This document shows positions 1 to 13,210 of a stretch of 64,000 nucleotides of DNA, in pieces. The translations under genes were made by a program, and so were the position numbers. The notes under the pieces are model-generated. The model was not told the origin of the DNA and did not search any database. It saw only the letters and a list, made by a program, of their open reading frames with translations. Where the stretch lies: NCBI GenBank assembly GCA_000310025.1, contig FN649733.1, forward strand, positions 4,175,640 through 4,239,639. The letters run 5' to 3'. Source of the DNA: Ectocarpus siliculosus. Its lineage: Eukaryota; Sar; Phaeophyceae; Ectocarpales; Ectocarpaceae. How positions within the stretch are numbered: the first letter of the stretch is position 1; the number at the start of each line of letters is the position of its first letter.

Positions 1-178
1 CCCCCCCCCCCCCCCCCCCCCCCGAATACGACTCGCCGAATTACCTCACGGTGCTCACGCTTGGTGATGTGAGAGCCTGGTCCGATTAGAACCCGGCGTG
101 CTCCGTCCCGACTTTGTAGGGATGCGAGGTCAATGGTCTAACGACTACGGCATGCACGACTATGAGTACCTCCCCCAA
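1..178 (+). mobile_element. LINE 3'-end fragment bounded by C tracts
   Basis: A run of 23 C opens the window. Positions 24 to about 170 match, with a few differences, the reverse complement of 32843-32987, including the shared stretch GGTCAATGGTCTAACGACTA and the end ACTATGAGTACC followed by a second short C run. The same 3' end closes the larger LINE copy at 31936-32831. This copy is therefore a strongly 5'-truncated 3' end of the same element in plus orientation. The C run in front of it may be the tail of another copy outside the window. No coding capacity remains. Confidence 0.75.
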
Positions 179-3100
179 GAATTGATGTACCTGCTGTTCC
201 CCTGAGTTGATGATGAACACTTCGAATAGGCGTTCCTCCACCGGCTTGGGCTTGCTTCCCATGTCCAGCCAGTGTTCAAAATCCGCTCGCTGCAAATATT
301 TTCCTTCGCTGCTTTCGGTTGCCTTTCTCGAGAAAGGCGTTGGAAGAACAGCGTGCATATTCGAGCCGTGGGAAATCTCGCAAATGTCGCACACAGACCA
401 ACCACGCGGAGAGCAAACCCTAAGTACTTACTACCCTGGGTGACATTCTTTGTCAGGAGGCATGCATGTGCAGCAGTGTAGCGGAACACATTCCGTGGTA
501 GGCTCACAGTCGCTCGAAGGTGGCCCGGCGGGGTATTTGTCGATCATTCCGAAACTGCAGGGCTAATCTTTATCCTGTGATTGGCGTCTTGAGAGTCATT
601 GTACTCAATCAGATAATTTCTCGACTCGGGAGTACAGAAGATACAACTGGGTTTTGCCTACTTAGTTCGGAGAAGGATGGAAAGTTCCCCGGGTTTTTCG
701 GGAAATGGCCATACCAGCGGAACCAACATAGATTCCACAACACTTTCGAACTTTGCATCCTATGGGGGAGGACATGACGGACGCTCCCCCACCCCCCGGG
801 AGAAAACTCGAGCGTTTCGAGTATAGATATGGTGGTGGCGTGGTCAGATGTGCCGCAAGGTCCTCCGCGAGGGAGCAATCTTAGAGTGAACAGCTTGCTG
901 ACTGCCGATCAACGACAGTTGCACTGCACATCTCGTGCCCTTTGGTGCGGTATCTTTATAGAGGGCAGGAAAAGGTCGAATGTACAATTCACACCATAGG
1001 TTTGGTCCTTTTGTCTGAGCTCAGGCTTTACTGTCGAATCAACCAGTGATTGCCCCGAAAGTGGAGGTGTGTGCGACACTAAGAACTAAGCACTAAGCAC
1101 CACGCGGTATGAGCCAAGTATTTCCAAAACCTACGCCCATCAAGGGCTGAACGGTGGGTGAATTCGTCACTGTCTTACCTTTCTAAAAGCCGTTGCGATG
1201 CCAGACACATCCGACGAAGTCATGCACATCCTTTCTACAAACCCTGGCCATCTGTAGGCGTCGTAGACGATTGGCGGAACACACCGAACAGATTCGTCAT
1301 GGTCAGGGGAGGAGGGAGCGTTTTTCTGGGAAAGGCATGAAACTCACCATGCTGGCTTCCGATGGATGAATCATGGAAGGGTAGTGGGAGGGGGTACTTC
1401 GTCATATGCATGAATTTGAATGCTGCCACAGACTCGCGATCCCATGTGAAGCCGGGGCTGAGCAGGGTAGGATTTTCACGAGCAGACAGCGATAATCAGT
1501 TTCAAAGACTGAAGCTTCAAAACCCCACCTGAACACACCACTGCTCCGGGATAAAATAACGCCAGCAGAGTACAGGCTAGAAATCACAACACAGAAGACT
1601 TGCAATAGAACAACACGGTGTTGAGAGACTGGTAACGTTTCCGTCACGAAAGGGCCGAAGCAACACAGGGGAAGAAACATTTCTCCATTTCTTCTCTCCC
1701 TTCCTCGTCCTATTTAATTGTGACAAGATGGTTTGGAAAACAACCGGCGGATCTCCCCGTCTTCCTTTCTTCTCCTCCCCCCTATCCCCTCTCTTTGCGA
1801 ACCTCGCAGCATGTCTCACCCCTGGATCTCCGCAACGAACTCCTTTTGTCGCGTGTTGCTTGGGGTTGCCCCCATTTCGTTCTTTCTTCAAAGCGGCCGG
1901 GAGCACGGCGGTCGCCCTCGAAGCTCCTCACCCGTGATGGTTGTCGACTGAGAATGTTTTTCGCTTCAACACTGAACCTTGTATCTTGACAGTCTTCACG
2001 GGTAGTTGAGAAAGAGGGAGAGAGAGAGATAGAGATAGCCCGTCTAGATGATGCACCTCTTGACCTCACTCTGCATTTTATCGCGACCTGAACGCAGAGG
2101 GGCACGGCGCTAGGTGTTGCTGCTGTATCGTCGCTGCAGCCTGCGCTAACCGGACCAATCACGTTCGTTCGCCGCCGTGGTGCCGGTGGCGCCGGTGCCC
2201 AAGGGAACGTTGCTTTCTATGCCGAACGGCGGTCGTCCGACTTTAACACCTGCCACGGGTATCACTGTGGCCCCCCAAACGCTTTGTAGTTGATGCTCGG
2301 TGTACCACGGAAATGGAGTAGCTTCAGCAGCCGGAGCGCAAACGTGCACGCTTTATGCTCGGGATGTAGGTCGTTGTCAACAATACCGGCAGCGGTCGCT
2401 GTGCACCATGTATTTCTCTTGATGTTGATGGCTGTCTGCTCTTCGCTTGCCACAGCAACAGCGAGGGTGGAGAAAATGGTACCGGGGGGATCTGCGGTGA
2501 GATACGGTGGTGATGCCCCCTAGGGAGGGAGGAAATGTGGGTGCTGTGTTTGCTAGCTTATCCTGAGGTGCTCTAACCCAGGACGAAAGGGTCAGGGCCA
2601 ATGCACAGCATGGACATCAACCTTTACGAATTTTCGGGCACGTCTTCAGCCAACACATCGCCACGGTGCACAAGGCTTCAACAGATTGCCCGAACTTTGT
2701 CGACATTCCGGTGGGTACACCCACCGAAATCGTCCACCGGAATCTACTACTCCTTCATATGCTCTTGATGTATTACCCACTTTGTTGTGTATGGACCCTG
2801 ACCATGTTGTCTATTGACATCAGAATCAGAGTTTGGGCGTTTCGGCCCTCTCACGAGTGGTCTCCGGGAAGGAAAGTTTCGAGTACACCCAGTTTTGTCC
2901 GAGAAAGTGTTGGGTACGGACAAACGTGGGTAACCCACTATCGTTCGCCCTTTCATTGTTGGCCAAGCCTCTCCCTCTGGGCCGCCGGCGTTTTGTTCCT
3001 CGAGAAATGTTCGCAGCAGTAGCCCGTCCCTGAGAGTTGCAAGTTGCTCACTCCCGAGAGAGGTTGGATCCCATAACTTCCTACCGGTAGGTTTACGAAC

Positions 3101-3182
3101 GAGGTTTGACTACTTAGGCGGCCGAGTACCTCGGTTCTGTACGCGTATTGTACACCACCTGTGCTCATTCTCCAATACAGCA
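179..3182. other. Gene-poor stretch, no supported gene
   Basis: Only short overlapping ORFs without domain-like content or convincing splice pairs occur here. A GA-rich tract lies at about 2009-2037. I see no RNA gene and no repeat with clear ends. Confidence 0.5.
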
Positions 3183-3360
3183 TAGGGGGGCCCGGTTTTT
3201 AGCGACCCCCTGTTTCGCGACATGCCCTGTTTGGCGACCACCAAACCACGTCGTTCCGGTAGTGTATCTGTTATGTAATTGGTAGTTTCGTTTAGCGACC
3301 TGCCCCGAATAGCGGCCACATTTCGTCGTGACACTAAGGGTCGCTAAACCGGACCCCCTA
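3183..3360. mobile_element. MITE with TA-flanked inverted repeats (family A)
   Basis: The element begins TAGGGGGGCCCGGTTTTTAG and ends, read on the other strand, TAGGGGGTCCGGTTTAGCGA, giving terminal inverted repeats of about 25 bp that continue into GCGACC. TA at both ends fits the TA target duplication of the Tc1/mariner/pogo superfamily. It is about 178 bp with no ORF, so it is a non-autonomous copy. Further GCGACC-like motifs occur inside. Confidence 0.75.
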
Positions 3361-5302
3361 CTGCTGTATACAGCGGTGTTCCTGGCAACATAAATCTGTA
3401 CAAGTAGTCTCGACGTTTTCGACACGCAGCATCGAGGAAAACACACCCAGACAAAACCTTACCTGCTGCTAACGATATACCAGCACCGGTCAGCCACGAT
3501 GGTCGCAAGTCGCCTTCATACTGAACCAGCCATCCACCGCGTATCACGTACACTCCCAACACGCATTTAGCATGTCACAGTCCGGTGTTACCAACCAAGA
3601 CAAGCGTGTAGACCCGGTCTACGCTGTCTGGTTGCCGCTCGGGGGGACAAACGCGGCGGGATTACACGTCGTGAAACTTGAAACGTTTTGTGGATGCATA
3701 GTTTAGTGAATAGCCACGACGCCCGCGTGCGAACGAGAGAAGGAGAGAGAGACAGAGAGCCAGATAGAGAGGGAGAGAGGAAGAGGGAGGGGGGGAGAGG
3801 ACGGGGAGACAAATAGAAGGCCTGGCACAAGTGAGACAGCAGCAATGATGCAACAAAACAGATTTCTTCGGGTGAGATCGGCGACCGAGCGACGGGAACG
3901 GCGTCCGGCACAACCACGACGGTGAGGACGATGCTGTCCGCTTCTTCCGCGTGAAGTGTCGAAGGTACGTCGGTGGGCCTCGCCATTGTTCCAATGCCCT
4001 ATCCTTGACAAGCGCTGTGCAAAGGTGCGGCGTGTTTTACACAATTGTCTGTTGCCACAACTTGAGAGGAGGCCGAGGATGTAGCTTTCCCGTAAACGAG
4101 GCATATCTGCGATGCGCGAGTCTACTGTAGACTGCTACCCATGTACACAGTGGTTGTACAACGACGACGGCAGGTACCTTCAAGCGCCGTGGAGACTGGG
4201 TGCTCTGACCAAAGTAACGCCCCTACTAGATCAGAGCTCCTGCCATGAACACGCGACAACTACTACAGTAGCAGCTACCAGCAGTAGCGGCAGCAGCAAA
4301 GGAAGGCGGGAGTCCCCAAGCACGTTGGACAGTAGTCTAGAAGCCTGCGTGTTTGGGGTTTTCCAACCTGTTGCACCACGTATAGAGCCAACAATCTCAG
4401 ACTGGTATCCGCACGAAATATGTGTTACCTGCCTATACCCTTCGCGTGTTTTGCAAAATAAACACTAGTCTACAGTTCTAGCGGCTAGGTTGGGAGTTGC
4501 GAAGCCCGAAGAATTATTTTTTCCTGTTTTTTCGCATCCCGCCGTGTACTCTGTACGCAGACTAGGGTAGACTATCGTATACTGTAGTCTACGTACGCGG
4601 TTCTGTAGTCCACAAGACCAACGAATGAACGTCAGTCTCAGTGCGGTTGAAAACACAAAACACTTCAATATTCCATTAACTGGGACCCCGTGAGGGGGCG
4701 GCACGGGGGAGATTATGTATATAATCTATTCTCCGGATCAAAGATAGAAACGGTAGCAACAGAGGAACAAACGTCTACCTTGCACTCACCGTCATCCTCC
4801 GTGCTTTCAACTCCATCGGTCTCATTATCGTTTTCAAGGCAACTTTTCGACATTTCTTCTCTAGCCCTGTGTCCTGTGGGGGGGAAGGTAATCTGGCTCG
4901 AAGCTCTTACTCTCTTCCACACCATGATTCCCTCCTCGGCTGCTGTTTTGGTGTCTGTCTTGTCCTCCTCCTGTTCCCTCTCCTCCTCCTTCATCGCTGC
5001 CAAACGAATGCCCCTCATTGCCATCCTGGTCGTTTCTATCTGCACTACCCGTGGTGGAAGTGCATGACGTTCGAAAACATCACGAGTTCGTACGGACAGA
5101 AAACGAGCCAGCTGGAAAGTAAACCGTCTCCGAATCCTATTGGTATGAAAAGCCTTTAGGCGAAGCAAGGCTGTTTCGTCGTCGAAATTCCCCTTGCAAA
5201 AGGCTTTATATGCCAAAGTGGTTGGCAATGGCTACAATAATTCGAGTTGTGCCTTTGCCAAGACCACCATACGTTGAAAAAGAAGCAGTAAGGAGGGTAG
5301 AT
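3361..5302. other. Gene-poor stretch with a GA-rich tract and one unassigned minus ORF
   Basis: A purine tract of GAGA/GGGA type spans about 3736-3812. A 171-codon minus-strand ORF at 4713-5228 is rich in Glu, Lys and Arg and has a GTGAGT donor-like site after position 4790, so it could be an exon. I recognise no domain in it and found no matching acceptor partner. The perfect palindrome AGTCTACTGTAGACT lies near 4120. Confidence 0.35.
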
Positions 5303-5635
5303 CTAGACGGGTTGAAGTTTCTCGCCTGGGTGATTTGCTTTGCTTGCAGCTCGATCTTCGAGGGCGGATCCTGGCTTTTGGATGGACTTGTCGATGCTTC
5401 GACCTGCGGATGGGTTGACGATTGTTACATTTACAAGAATGGACTTGGTGCAGAGTTCCTCTTCTTTATCTCCTGCGTGTAGTCCTGGGGAGATCACCAA
5501 ATCCATTTTGCAGAGCCCTTTTCCCCTACCAGTGCCTGTGGTAAATGGGGAGGAGTCTTCAACAGCGATTGGCAAGTGGCATTCGCGTAATGTCTTCAAC
5601 ATCACGCGAACCATCCTGTTGTGCAGGAAGGTTGA
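5303..5635 (-). mobile_element. Retroelement-like ORF fragment
   Basis: The translation carries a Lys-Asp segment, then VNVTIVNPSAGRS, then a stretch of the form 'pgsAl-dra-K-nhp'. This order (D/VTVVNP, a small-residue helix, then E/D..K..H) resembles the domain found downstream of reverse transcriptase in many LINE-type polyproteins of algae and invertebrates. That is family knowledge applied by eye. The frame is short and isolated, so I read it as a fossil piece, not a host gene. Confidence 0.4.
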
Positions 5636-5989
5636 GGAACCGGTCTTCGTGCAGATCAGGGAGTGGGGTCGGCTCAACCGTTCCTTGCAAGACGATAATG
5701 CACCCGCACCGCAAAGTCTGCCTGTGTCACATTCAGTTCGATCGTGACTCCCCCGCACACGACCGATTGACTCCCGATACAAGTCAGGCAGCATTCGTTC
5801 ATCTGCCGACGGTCCTTGCTTTTCACGTGTGTTGTGTGTGTGTTTTGTGTTTTCGCCTTATTTATTATGGCGACAGTCCCCCCATTTTTCGTGGTAAAGA
5901 CGTGTACTACGTGTTTAAGTGAATGCTGTAGAGTACTACCATGTTGTACGACCATCCAGGGTCACGCAGGAGGGGGTAGACACCGGGGA

Positions 5990-6248
5990 TTTTTTCTTCT
6001 TTTTATTTTTCTTTTCGTGCCCCACCTTCCTCCAGCGGTGGCGCTGAACTTTATTTTTTATCTCGAGAAGGGTCCAGCCGTCCCTTTCCCTCGGCAACGG
6101 TGCTCAACGTCGAAGTCCGGTACTCACGAGCTCTTCACCTTTTTTCGCTGCCAATTGCAATTTTGTAACTTGAACCCCATAGGGGATTCGAACTCACGAC
6201 TTTGCCACTAGCGGTTTCGAGGTTACCAATGGACCACCGAGGCAACCT
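5990..6248 (-). mobile_element. tRNA-derived SINE
   Basis: On the minus strand, 6248-6175 reads like a decayed tRNA gene, with an A-box-like TGGTCCATTGG and a perfect B box GTTCGAATCCC, in the spacing of an RNA polymerase III internal promoter. A non-tRNA body follows, and the copy ends in an A-rich tract (T-rich on the plus strand, about 5990-6016). Head, body and A-rich tail are the layout of a SINE. The tRNA part does not fold into a clean cloverleaf, so it is not a working tRNA. Confidence 0.65.
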
Positions 6249-6999
6249 CCTCTCCGTGAATCTGGCTATGAACATCGGGCATTTCCACTGGCCGGAACCC
6301 GTACCAGCAGTGCAGTGTTACGAAATGTTTCTCCGAGAGCTAGACTATGGACTATACAACATTTGCACGTTTCAGAGGACCCCATAGATCGCGCCAGAAA
6401 AGGTACTGTAGACTACATTTCCTATGGCTCGGATCAAAAACCAATTGTGGTGGTGACAACTCGACTTTAGGAGTGTTCAAGGTTTGTAGAACACATTGCG
6501 GTTGTGTTGCGCTGTAGTATTGAACAATCTCGGAAACAACTATCGAAACCTGCTCAGAGTTGGCCTGAAGGGGGTCGCCAAACACGATGTCGAGGGTCTT
6601 CCCCGGGGCCAGCTTTGGCAATGGGGATTAGACTCATCATTGAGGAAACGCTACGCAAGGGAAGGTACAAAGGGGGGGGGGGGGGGGGTCCAAAAACAAC
6701 CATCCCCCTACAAATTCATTGGCACCCGGGTCCAAAGAGGAAAAAAAACATGGAACAATGCCCAAACCCAATCCGGCGCAGGGCGATTAAAAGTTCACCA
6801 CCAGCTAGGCTACGCAAGCAGGCCTTCCTCTGTTGCTGGAACCACGAGAGAGATAGACCATAGACCATTTCATTTTGTTGTTTCGAACCATGAAAATGAC
6901 TAAAATCGTATTGAAACATTCCCATGCTGTCGAAACGCGAAACTCCGCGCTGTTGTTGGGTCCAAAACAGCGAATCAGTGGACGTCACGGTGCCCAACT
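6249..6999. other. Intergenic, poly-G tract
   Basis: A run of about 19 G lies near 6669-6687. No LINE 3' end is recognisable beside it, unlike the C/G tracts at 1 and 31.9-32.8 kb. No gene is supported. Confidence 0.45.
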
Positions 7000-7159
7000 A
7001 TGCTGGAATCGGAACCTGATGCGACAGCGGGTGGCGCGTCGTCTAGTGAATCGGGCACCGCGGCCACCCGCCTCGAGGAAGGCCTACGGCGCAAGGTGCG
7101 GCAAGCATTCGGAGACCAAGGATTCTCAACTGGACAAGTCGTAAATGTAGTCACAGCGG
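7000..7159 (+). CDS. Candidate first exon of the phosphodiesterase gene
   Basis: An ATG opens a frame beginning MLESEPDATAGG with sensible codon use and a charged segment (RLEEGLRRKVRQAFG). A donor-like G|GTGTTC after 7159 leaves phase 1, which is the phase needed by the exon starting at 7878. The donor is weak, and an alternative GTGCGG donor lies inside the exon in another phase. The first exon could equally be elsewhere upstream. Confidence 0.3.
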
Positions 7160-7877
7160 GTGTTCGTTCGTGCCAAGCTTTTTCTCCGCATGAACTTTGG
7201 TGAAGGTCACAGCACAACAGCTCACGCTGCTAAGCGGATGTTTCTTATGTCTTGGGGACCTCAGAAATATTATGCAAGCACCGGCCAAATGGGGGGCCGC
7301 AAGGAATAGCAAAAATCCTGTGTGTAAACATACACCGCAGTAGCGTGGCGCGAACAGATCCGGAGTAAAGCGTCGTGTGACGGAGTCACAAATTTCTCGA
7401 TTTTCAGAAGATGGTGAGTTTGTTGCGAATGACGATTAGGAACGTCGAGGAGGGTGAAGTTTGCTCGAATGGGATATCACGGCCCGGACTACAATAAACG
7501 GAGCGTCGCCCTGGCTCGTGAAGTTTGTTCAGGTTTCCTTACGTCAAGGGGTATTAATGATAAATTGCCGACCCATCGAGTCCTCAAGCATTGTTAACCC
7601 GTGAAACTCGTTTTCGTCGTTTTCTCCAGTCTTTGTTGTCAACGTTTCTTGACCTACTACACCGCGCCTGGGACCTTTGATTGAGAATACAGTTTCTCGT
7701 TGCCCGCGTCTTCTTCGCCAAGGATGCATTGCCGACTGTGGCATGATCCTTATGGTGCACACAATACGAAGGTTCTGCTGAGAGCCTTACCACAAGCGCA
7801 CTACCGCTCTTTGCGCCAGACAATGTCGAGTCCTCCCCTCCCAATTTCTTTGTGTGCGTAGTCACTACCTCCCCTAG

Positions 7878-10800
7878 TCCAAGAAGCCCGTGCAACGGCC
7901 GCCCGGGGCAGCAAACATCCCGGAAAGTCTAGCAGCGGTGGCACCAGCAACAGCTCCGGCGGACGAAGATTCAGTATAAGGAACAGCGGAGAAAGCAGCA
8001 ACAGCAGGGACAACGGCGACAACACCAGCGGCACCAGGATCGATGACAACGGCGGCGACGGCGGCGGCGGTGACCGAAAATTCAATCAACAAACGGGGCC
8101 CTTGTCCTGCCCTCCGGCTACAGAAGAGATGCGATTGTCTCCGCCCGTGTCCTCAGCGAGAGATGCCATGGACTCCGGAGGTGTTGGGGAAGGTGGAGGT
8201 GGCAATGACGGGGGTGGGGATGGACGGGGTGACAGGGGCGAAGGAAGCGGAGAGGTCGGTGGAGGCCATAACGATATAATCGAATCCTCCCGTGCCGGTG
8301 TGGCGGAAGTCGATGTACGTGATGGTCCCAAGATGAGCCCGAGAACCGAAAGTGGGATAATCAAACAAATGGACGAGATGCGGCGGAGTATCGACCAACA
8401 CAACGACGCCACCTCCCGCAACGGGTCTGCCTCTGGCCTTCAGAACCCGAAGGTAACGCGCTGGGTCGTCTCCACAACACCAATTGGCGGGCTTGGCGCG
8501 CGGAAACCCTAGAGCTGCGGGATTGGTTCGTGCATGTTTTATTTCGCAAGGTCATGACAACAAAGTGGTTCGGGCCACATCAAATGTCTGTAGATCTCTA
8601 CGGAATGCAGGTTGTTGAAGGTTAAGTGTACATGCAGGCGGCAGAGAATCAATTCAGCAGTAGCAACAGCAGGTGCACATCAGAAGCAGATTGTACACCA
8701 CCACAGCAGCAACAGCAGCAACAGCAGCAGCTGCTGCTGCTGCTGCGACATCAACAAACATGAGGACGAAAAAAATGCTGGCAACTGCACCGACACCCAA
8801 ACATGCACACAATATGTAACGGTTGGACAATTTCAGACTACGAAGGAGGAAGAGGCAGCAGCTACGGACCATGAGGGAGGGGTCTGTGAGGAGGTAGTCG
8901 ACGACGACGAAGATAGCCCTCAGCGACTGTTTATCGGCTGGATGCAGGCAAGGATACGGCCTTGGTTAGTGCTTGTTCTTCAACATTGGGTTTTCGAGAA
9001 ACAGTCTGCCGCCTCTAGTTGGGCACGGAGCGGATGCCAGAAGAGATGCCCGATATCATGCTTGATTTATCCGGAAAACATACATTTGCCATCACTCACG
9101 GATCAGTTTACCGCTGTTGGACTCTTTCAACTAGCGTCCATTACGCTTCCAGAAAAAATGACCTTCACCATGGCCTGAATAAAACCGAATAGTTTGCCAA
9201 ACCTGAACCTGACGTCTAGAGCGTATATCCATCGATTCCGTAGATTTGGAAACATACATTCCCTAGTATTTCAGCCCCTATCGTTGGTCTTCACCGTCGG
9301 TGTGTATGTCGGATGCAGTGTTCAAAAAAAGGGACAGGTAAATACCTGGTGTCTTCCCTTGAATGGACCTTTTGAAGATCGACAAACCACGAATGACCAG
9401 AGCATCGAATGAGTGAACCTTGCGATGAACAGTGCTTCACGCTAGACCTGTTGAACAAGGCTTTCATTCAAGATTTTCAACACAGCAAGGTGTGCCATGT
9501 CTCTCCTTGATCAATGGCATCGTGGTAGTTCAAACTTGGAATGCGTACAATAGTGAACGTTTCCCTCTTGAACGGGTTTTCCATGCGTGAAACACGGTAC
9601 ACGGTTGGTTCGGGAGAGTTTAAGTCGCACACCGCGAGCTGACGGCTTCATTCTTTTTTTGATCCGGAAGGCGTGGAGCCAAACGTGCTTGCCGAGTACG
9701 CCTCTCAGTCATAAGTCACAATCATTGACTGTGATTGGTGAATCTCCGGATTTCCACTTCAGTGTCAAGGCAAGCAGTTGGTGAGACCCGACGAAATTAC
9801 TGCTAGTGAGGGCGACCGGTCAAGTTGGCTCGCATCCTCTTTCCCCCCAAACACCCGGTAGGCAACAGCAAGAGGTAAGCAGTAGCAAAGACGATGCGGC
9901 ATCGCTGAGCTTGATGCAAACTTGCTAAACCCGCGACAACAAACACTACGCTTGGCCTTTGCCTATCACATCTATTCTACCTCCCTCTCTCCATCAATGT
10001 CGAAAGTAGGTACCTCGACGTGGAAGGCTGACGTCCCTGCCATATGAAAGGGGTATGCACTCGAAATACCTAAGGTGTAGAGTTTAGACATTTTGTGGAG
10101 CGATGTTCATTCTCCAAAATACACGTCGACCTCCCAACGAAATATCTATATACAACAGGCGAGACAGCGTGAGTTCGTGACCGTCATCAGCCTCGGCTGC
10201 GTGACAGCTTTGTTCGCAAAGCACATTGCTGAGGACTACAACGGTACGCTTCCGATGATGGTAACCTTCATCCCCTTGGCGGTGCATGTGCTACTCGTGA
10301 GGGATATCTACATCAAGTGGGAAGACAGGTGACCCCAAGGCCTTGCTACTGAACTTCCTTGCCTTGCATGTACTTGCGCATGTGGTGTGTGTGATGCGAT
10401 ATGCTAGATGTAAATAAAGAGCACGAGAGAATGAACAGAAATCGCTAGGCCGAGAAATCAGTAGCGGGGAAGAGAGCTTTTGTGAGAATTAGCGAGCGGA
10501 AAAATGAAGAAAAGGGGAGGAAGAATGGCTGCTAGTGATGGAGGGAGATGGGAATAACCGGCATAAAACCAACGAGCGGACAAAGTTATCGCGGTGAACT
10601 TGAGTGATACAAAGATAGAGAAGCGATAACGAGAGTAAACGAATGGGCCAGACAAAGATTGGCACGCGAAGAGATCGTTGCCATGAGGTTTCCGCTTTTT
10701 TTTTGCGTCAGTTATTTCGTCCTCAGTCAGTACGTGGTATGGTTGTATCTGGGATGCATCGTCAATGGTGAGCAAACGCCAACAGAGCACGAAGCTTGTT

Positions 10801-13171
10801 CGGGTTGTTTTCGTCAACCAGGCAAAAGAGGAAACACTTCGACCGAGAACAACCACCGGCGAACGCTCAAGAGAAGAGCATCAATACGGCTAATGATGGT
10901 GGTGGTGGTGGAACGGACGCCGCTGCATCGGACCCCATGCCCGCCACTGCCGCTGCTGGTGCTGTGGTTGAAGGAGTCGATGGAGTGGATACTGTGGGAA
11001 TGGCGGCCTACGAGGTTGGAGCAACAGGTGAAGTCTAGACAGGGTGGGTCTACAAGTAGGAACCTCGGGACCATAAGCTCTCTGCAGCTGGACTTCGTCG
11101 GCACCAGCGGAGTCACCAAGGTTCTCCTGTATTACACATGGACATTTTTTTCAGGTGCCCCACTCGGCCCGCCATTGCACCCCACCCAAAGTGCGAGCCA
11201 TATCATAGTCGTGCTGCTTTGGTTTCTTCTCAGTGCTAACCCTGCTTCTGAGAAGGAAAAACGTGGGTTCTCGATGATATCGCGATCGTGGATGACGCAC
11301 TGATTGGCTGTTGTTACGTGAACCGAAGGCAGCATTCCACTCAACGCAAGGCAACGGTGTGGTGTAACTTCCAGCGGCAAATATACAATATCCCCCTGCT
11401 GGAGAGGTTGGCGCTGTCTGCAAATGTAGCTGACCTGCACCGGAGCGGTGTGCTTCTGAAGTCGCTTTCTTGACGTGGACACGGGTTGGCAAAGTGACAA
11501 AACGATGCGACGCCGAGAAACACTGCGCTACCCAGCACTACTGTACATGTTTCTCGGCGTCGTTTCATGTCAGTGAAAGCTTTTCCTTCGTCAAAAAAGC
11601 CGATCACGGCGCAATAGGCTTTAAGACATTGGGTCAACCCGCCTCCCCCCAGCAGGGGGCACGACGTCCGTGGTTTCCCCGGATTCCGAAGATATCACGG
11701 CGAAGCGGAACCGGGCCGGCAGCACCGACGACCAAACACATGCCGTTGGTAGCGGTGGCAGCAGCAACGATTCGCCATGCTCGAGCAACCGGTCGGTGAG
11801 GGCACTGTACTTTTCGATGAACCCAATCTGATATGCTAGCTTGACGAGCAGAGCTTGAAAATTGGTGATTTCTGTTGAGGATGTTTTAGTTTTTCCCTGA
11901 TGTGGGAAAATACCTAAATCGCTGGCGGAACCAATATGACGCACCTGAACAACACAACAACAAATTCATGTTTCGACCGAAATTGCAGGCCATATTGTTG
12001 TGTCAGTTTCCGGTACGACGCGTTTCCACTATTTAGGATAACCGGAATCACGAACAGTAAAATGTACATCCGGGTTCGCGTCGTTAACACCAGGACCGTA
12101 CTTTCTGTCGTGCTCATGGCTCATGGGCGCTCACACCTTGTCCTGCATGGTTGTTTGTCCTTGCCAATCTCTTCAGGGTTTGGAGTGCATCACTACTATC
12201 ACCACAACAGCCTACCTCCAATACGGGAGGGCATGCATGCACCTTTCATCACAGCTCTCACCCCCCCCCATTTTGTTGTGTTTTGTGTTTTACAGCATCT
12301 TTTCATCACCAGAGTGTCGAATGCTAATATCTGCTGTTCGTGTGCTTTGCATATTTCCTCCTATCATTCCTGAAAATTGTTCCTGGTTCTTGCATGATAG
12401 GGCGTGGTGAACACTGTCACCTCCGATGGGGGAAGGCGCGGAGCTCCCTCCAGCGGTGTGTCCGAGAGTGACGATGGTTGGTCGGAGCTAGGGAACACGA
12501 CTGGATCGGTGGGTCTTCGTTTCACGCCGTTCATCTATTGTAGATGTAGCACTGATGACCTGATGGTTTGTCGTAACTTGGGCACAATTGTGCCGCGGTT
12601 CTGCAGCATTTCACGCGCGCTTTGCCTCTCTTGTTGCTAGAATCCCAACGTACACTCGTCAACAGTCGGTCGACCCAGCGAGATGCCCTCTAAAAACTCG
12701 AAATGTAAGCCTATTCAGGGTTTCCAACACCGGAAAAGAGGCGATGCGCCCGCACCATGACACAGATTCGGTGAAGCAATCCGTCGGTGTGTGTGGGGCG
12801 CTGTTTACCTGGTCGGAACCTCCTCGGGATAGTCGGTCTTCCGTAGCATGTCGGTTATACACACGGTCCCGGTAACCGAATATATTCAGGGAGAAAGATT
12901 ATTCGTGAAACGAAAATATGAAAGCCAGGTCGTCTATCCATACGTGCCCACTTCTCCACCCAGGAAAACATGCTCAAGTTTCTGGAAACCCCGTTCCAGA
13001 AAAGCGTCCGGCTGCTAAACATTGCCTGCGAGAACGTCAGCGACCCGATCGTACGGAGGGTGCTCAAGACGGTGGCCCAGCTGCTGTCGGATCCGGACTC
13101 TCTGCACAAGGTCAAAGAGGGCTCCATCAGGTACGCAGACTTCATGTGGTACGGGGTACAAGACCAAGGTT

Positions 13172-13210
<39 letters not shown>

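Noticed and set aside
3736-3812. GA-rich tract as a regulatory element
   Set aside because: It is simple-sequence purine DNA, with no gene start nearby to support a role.
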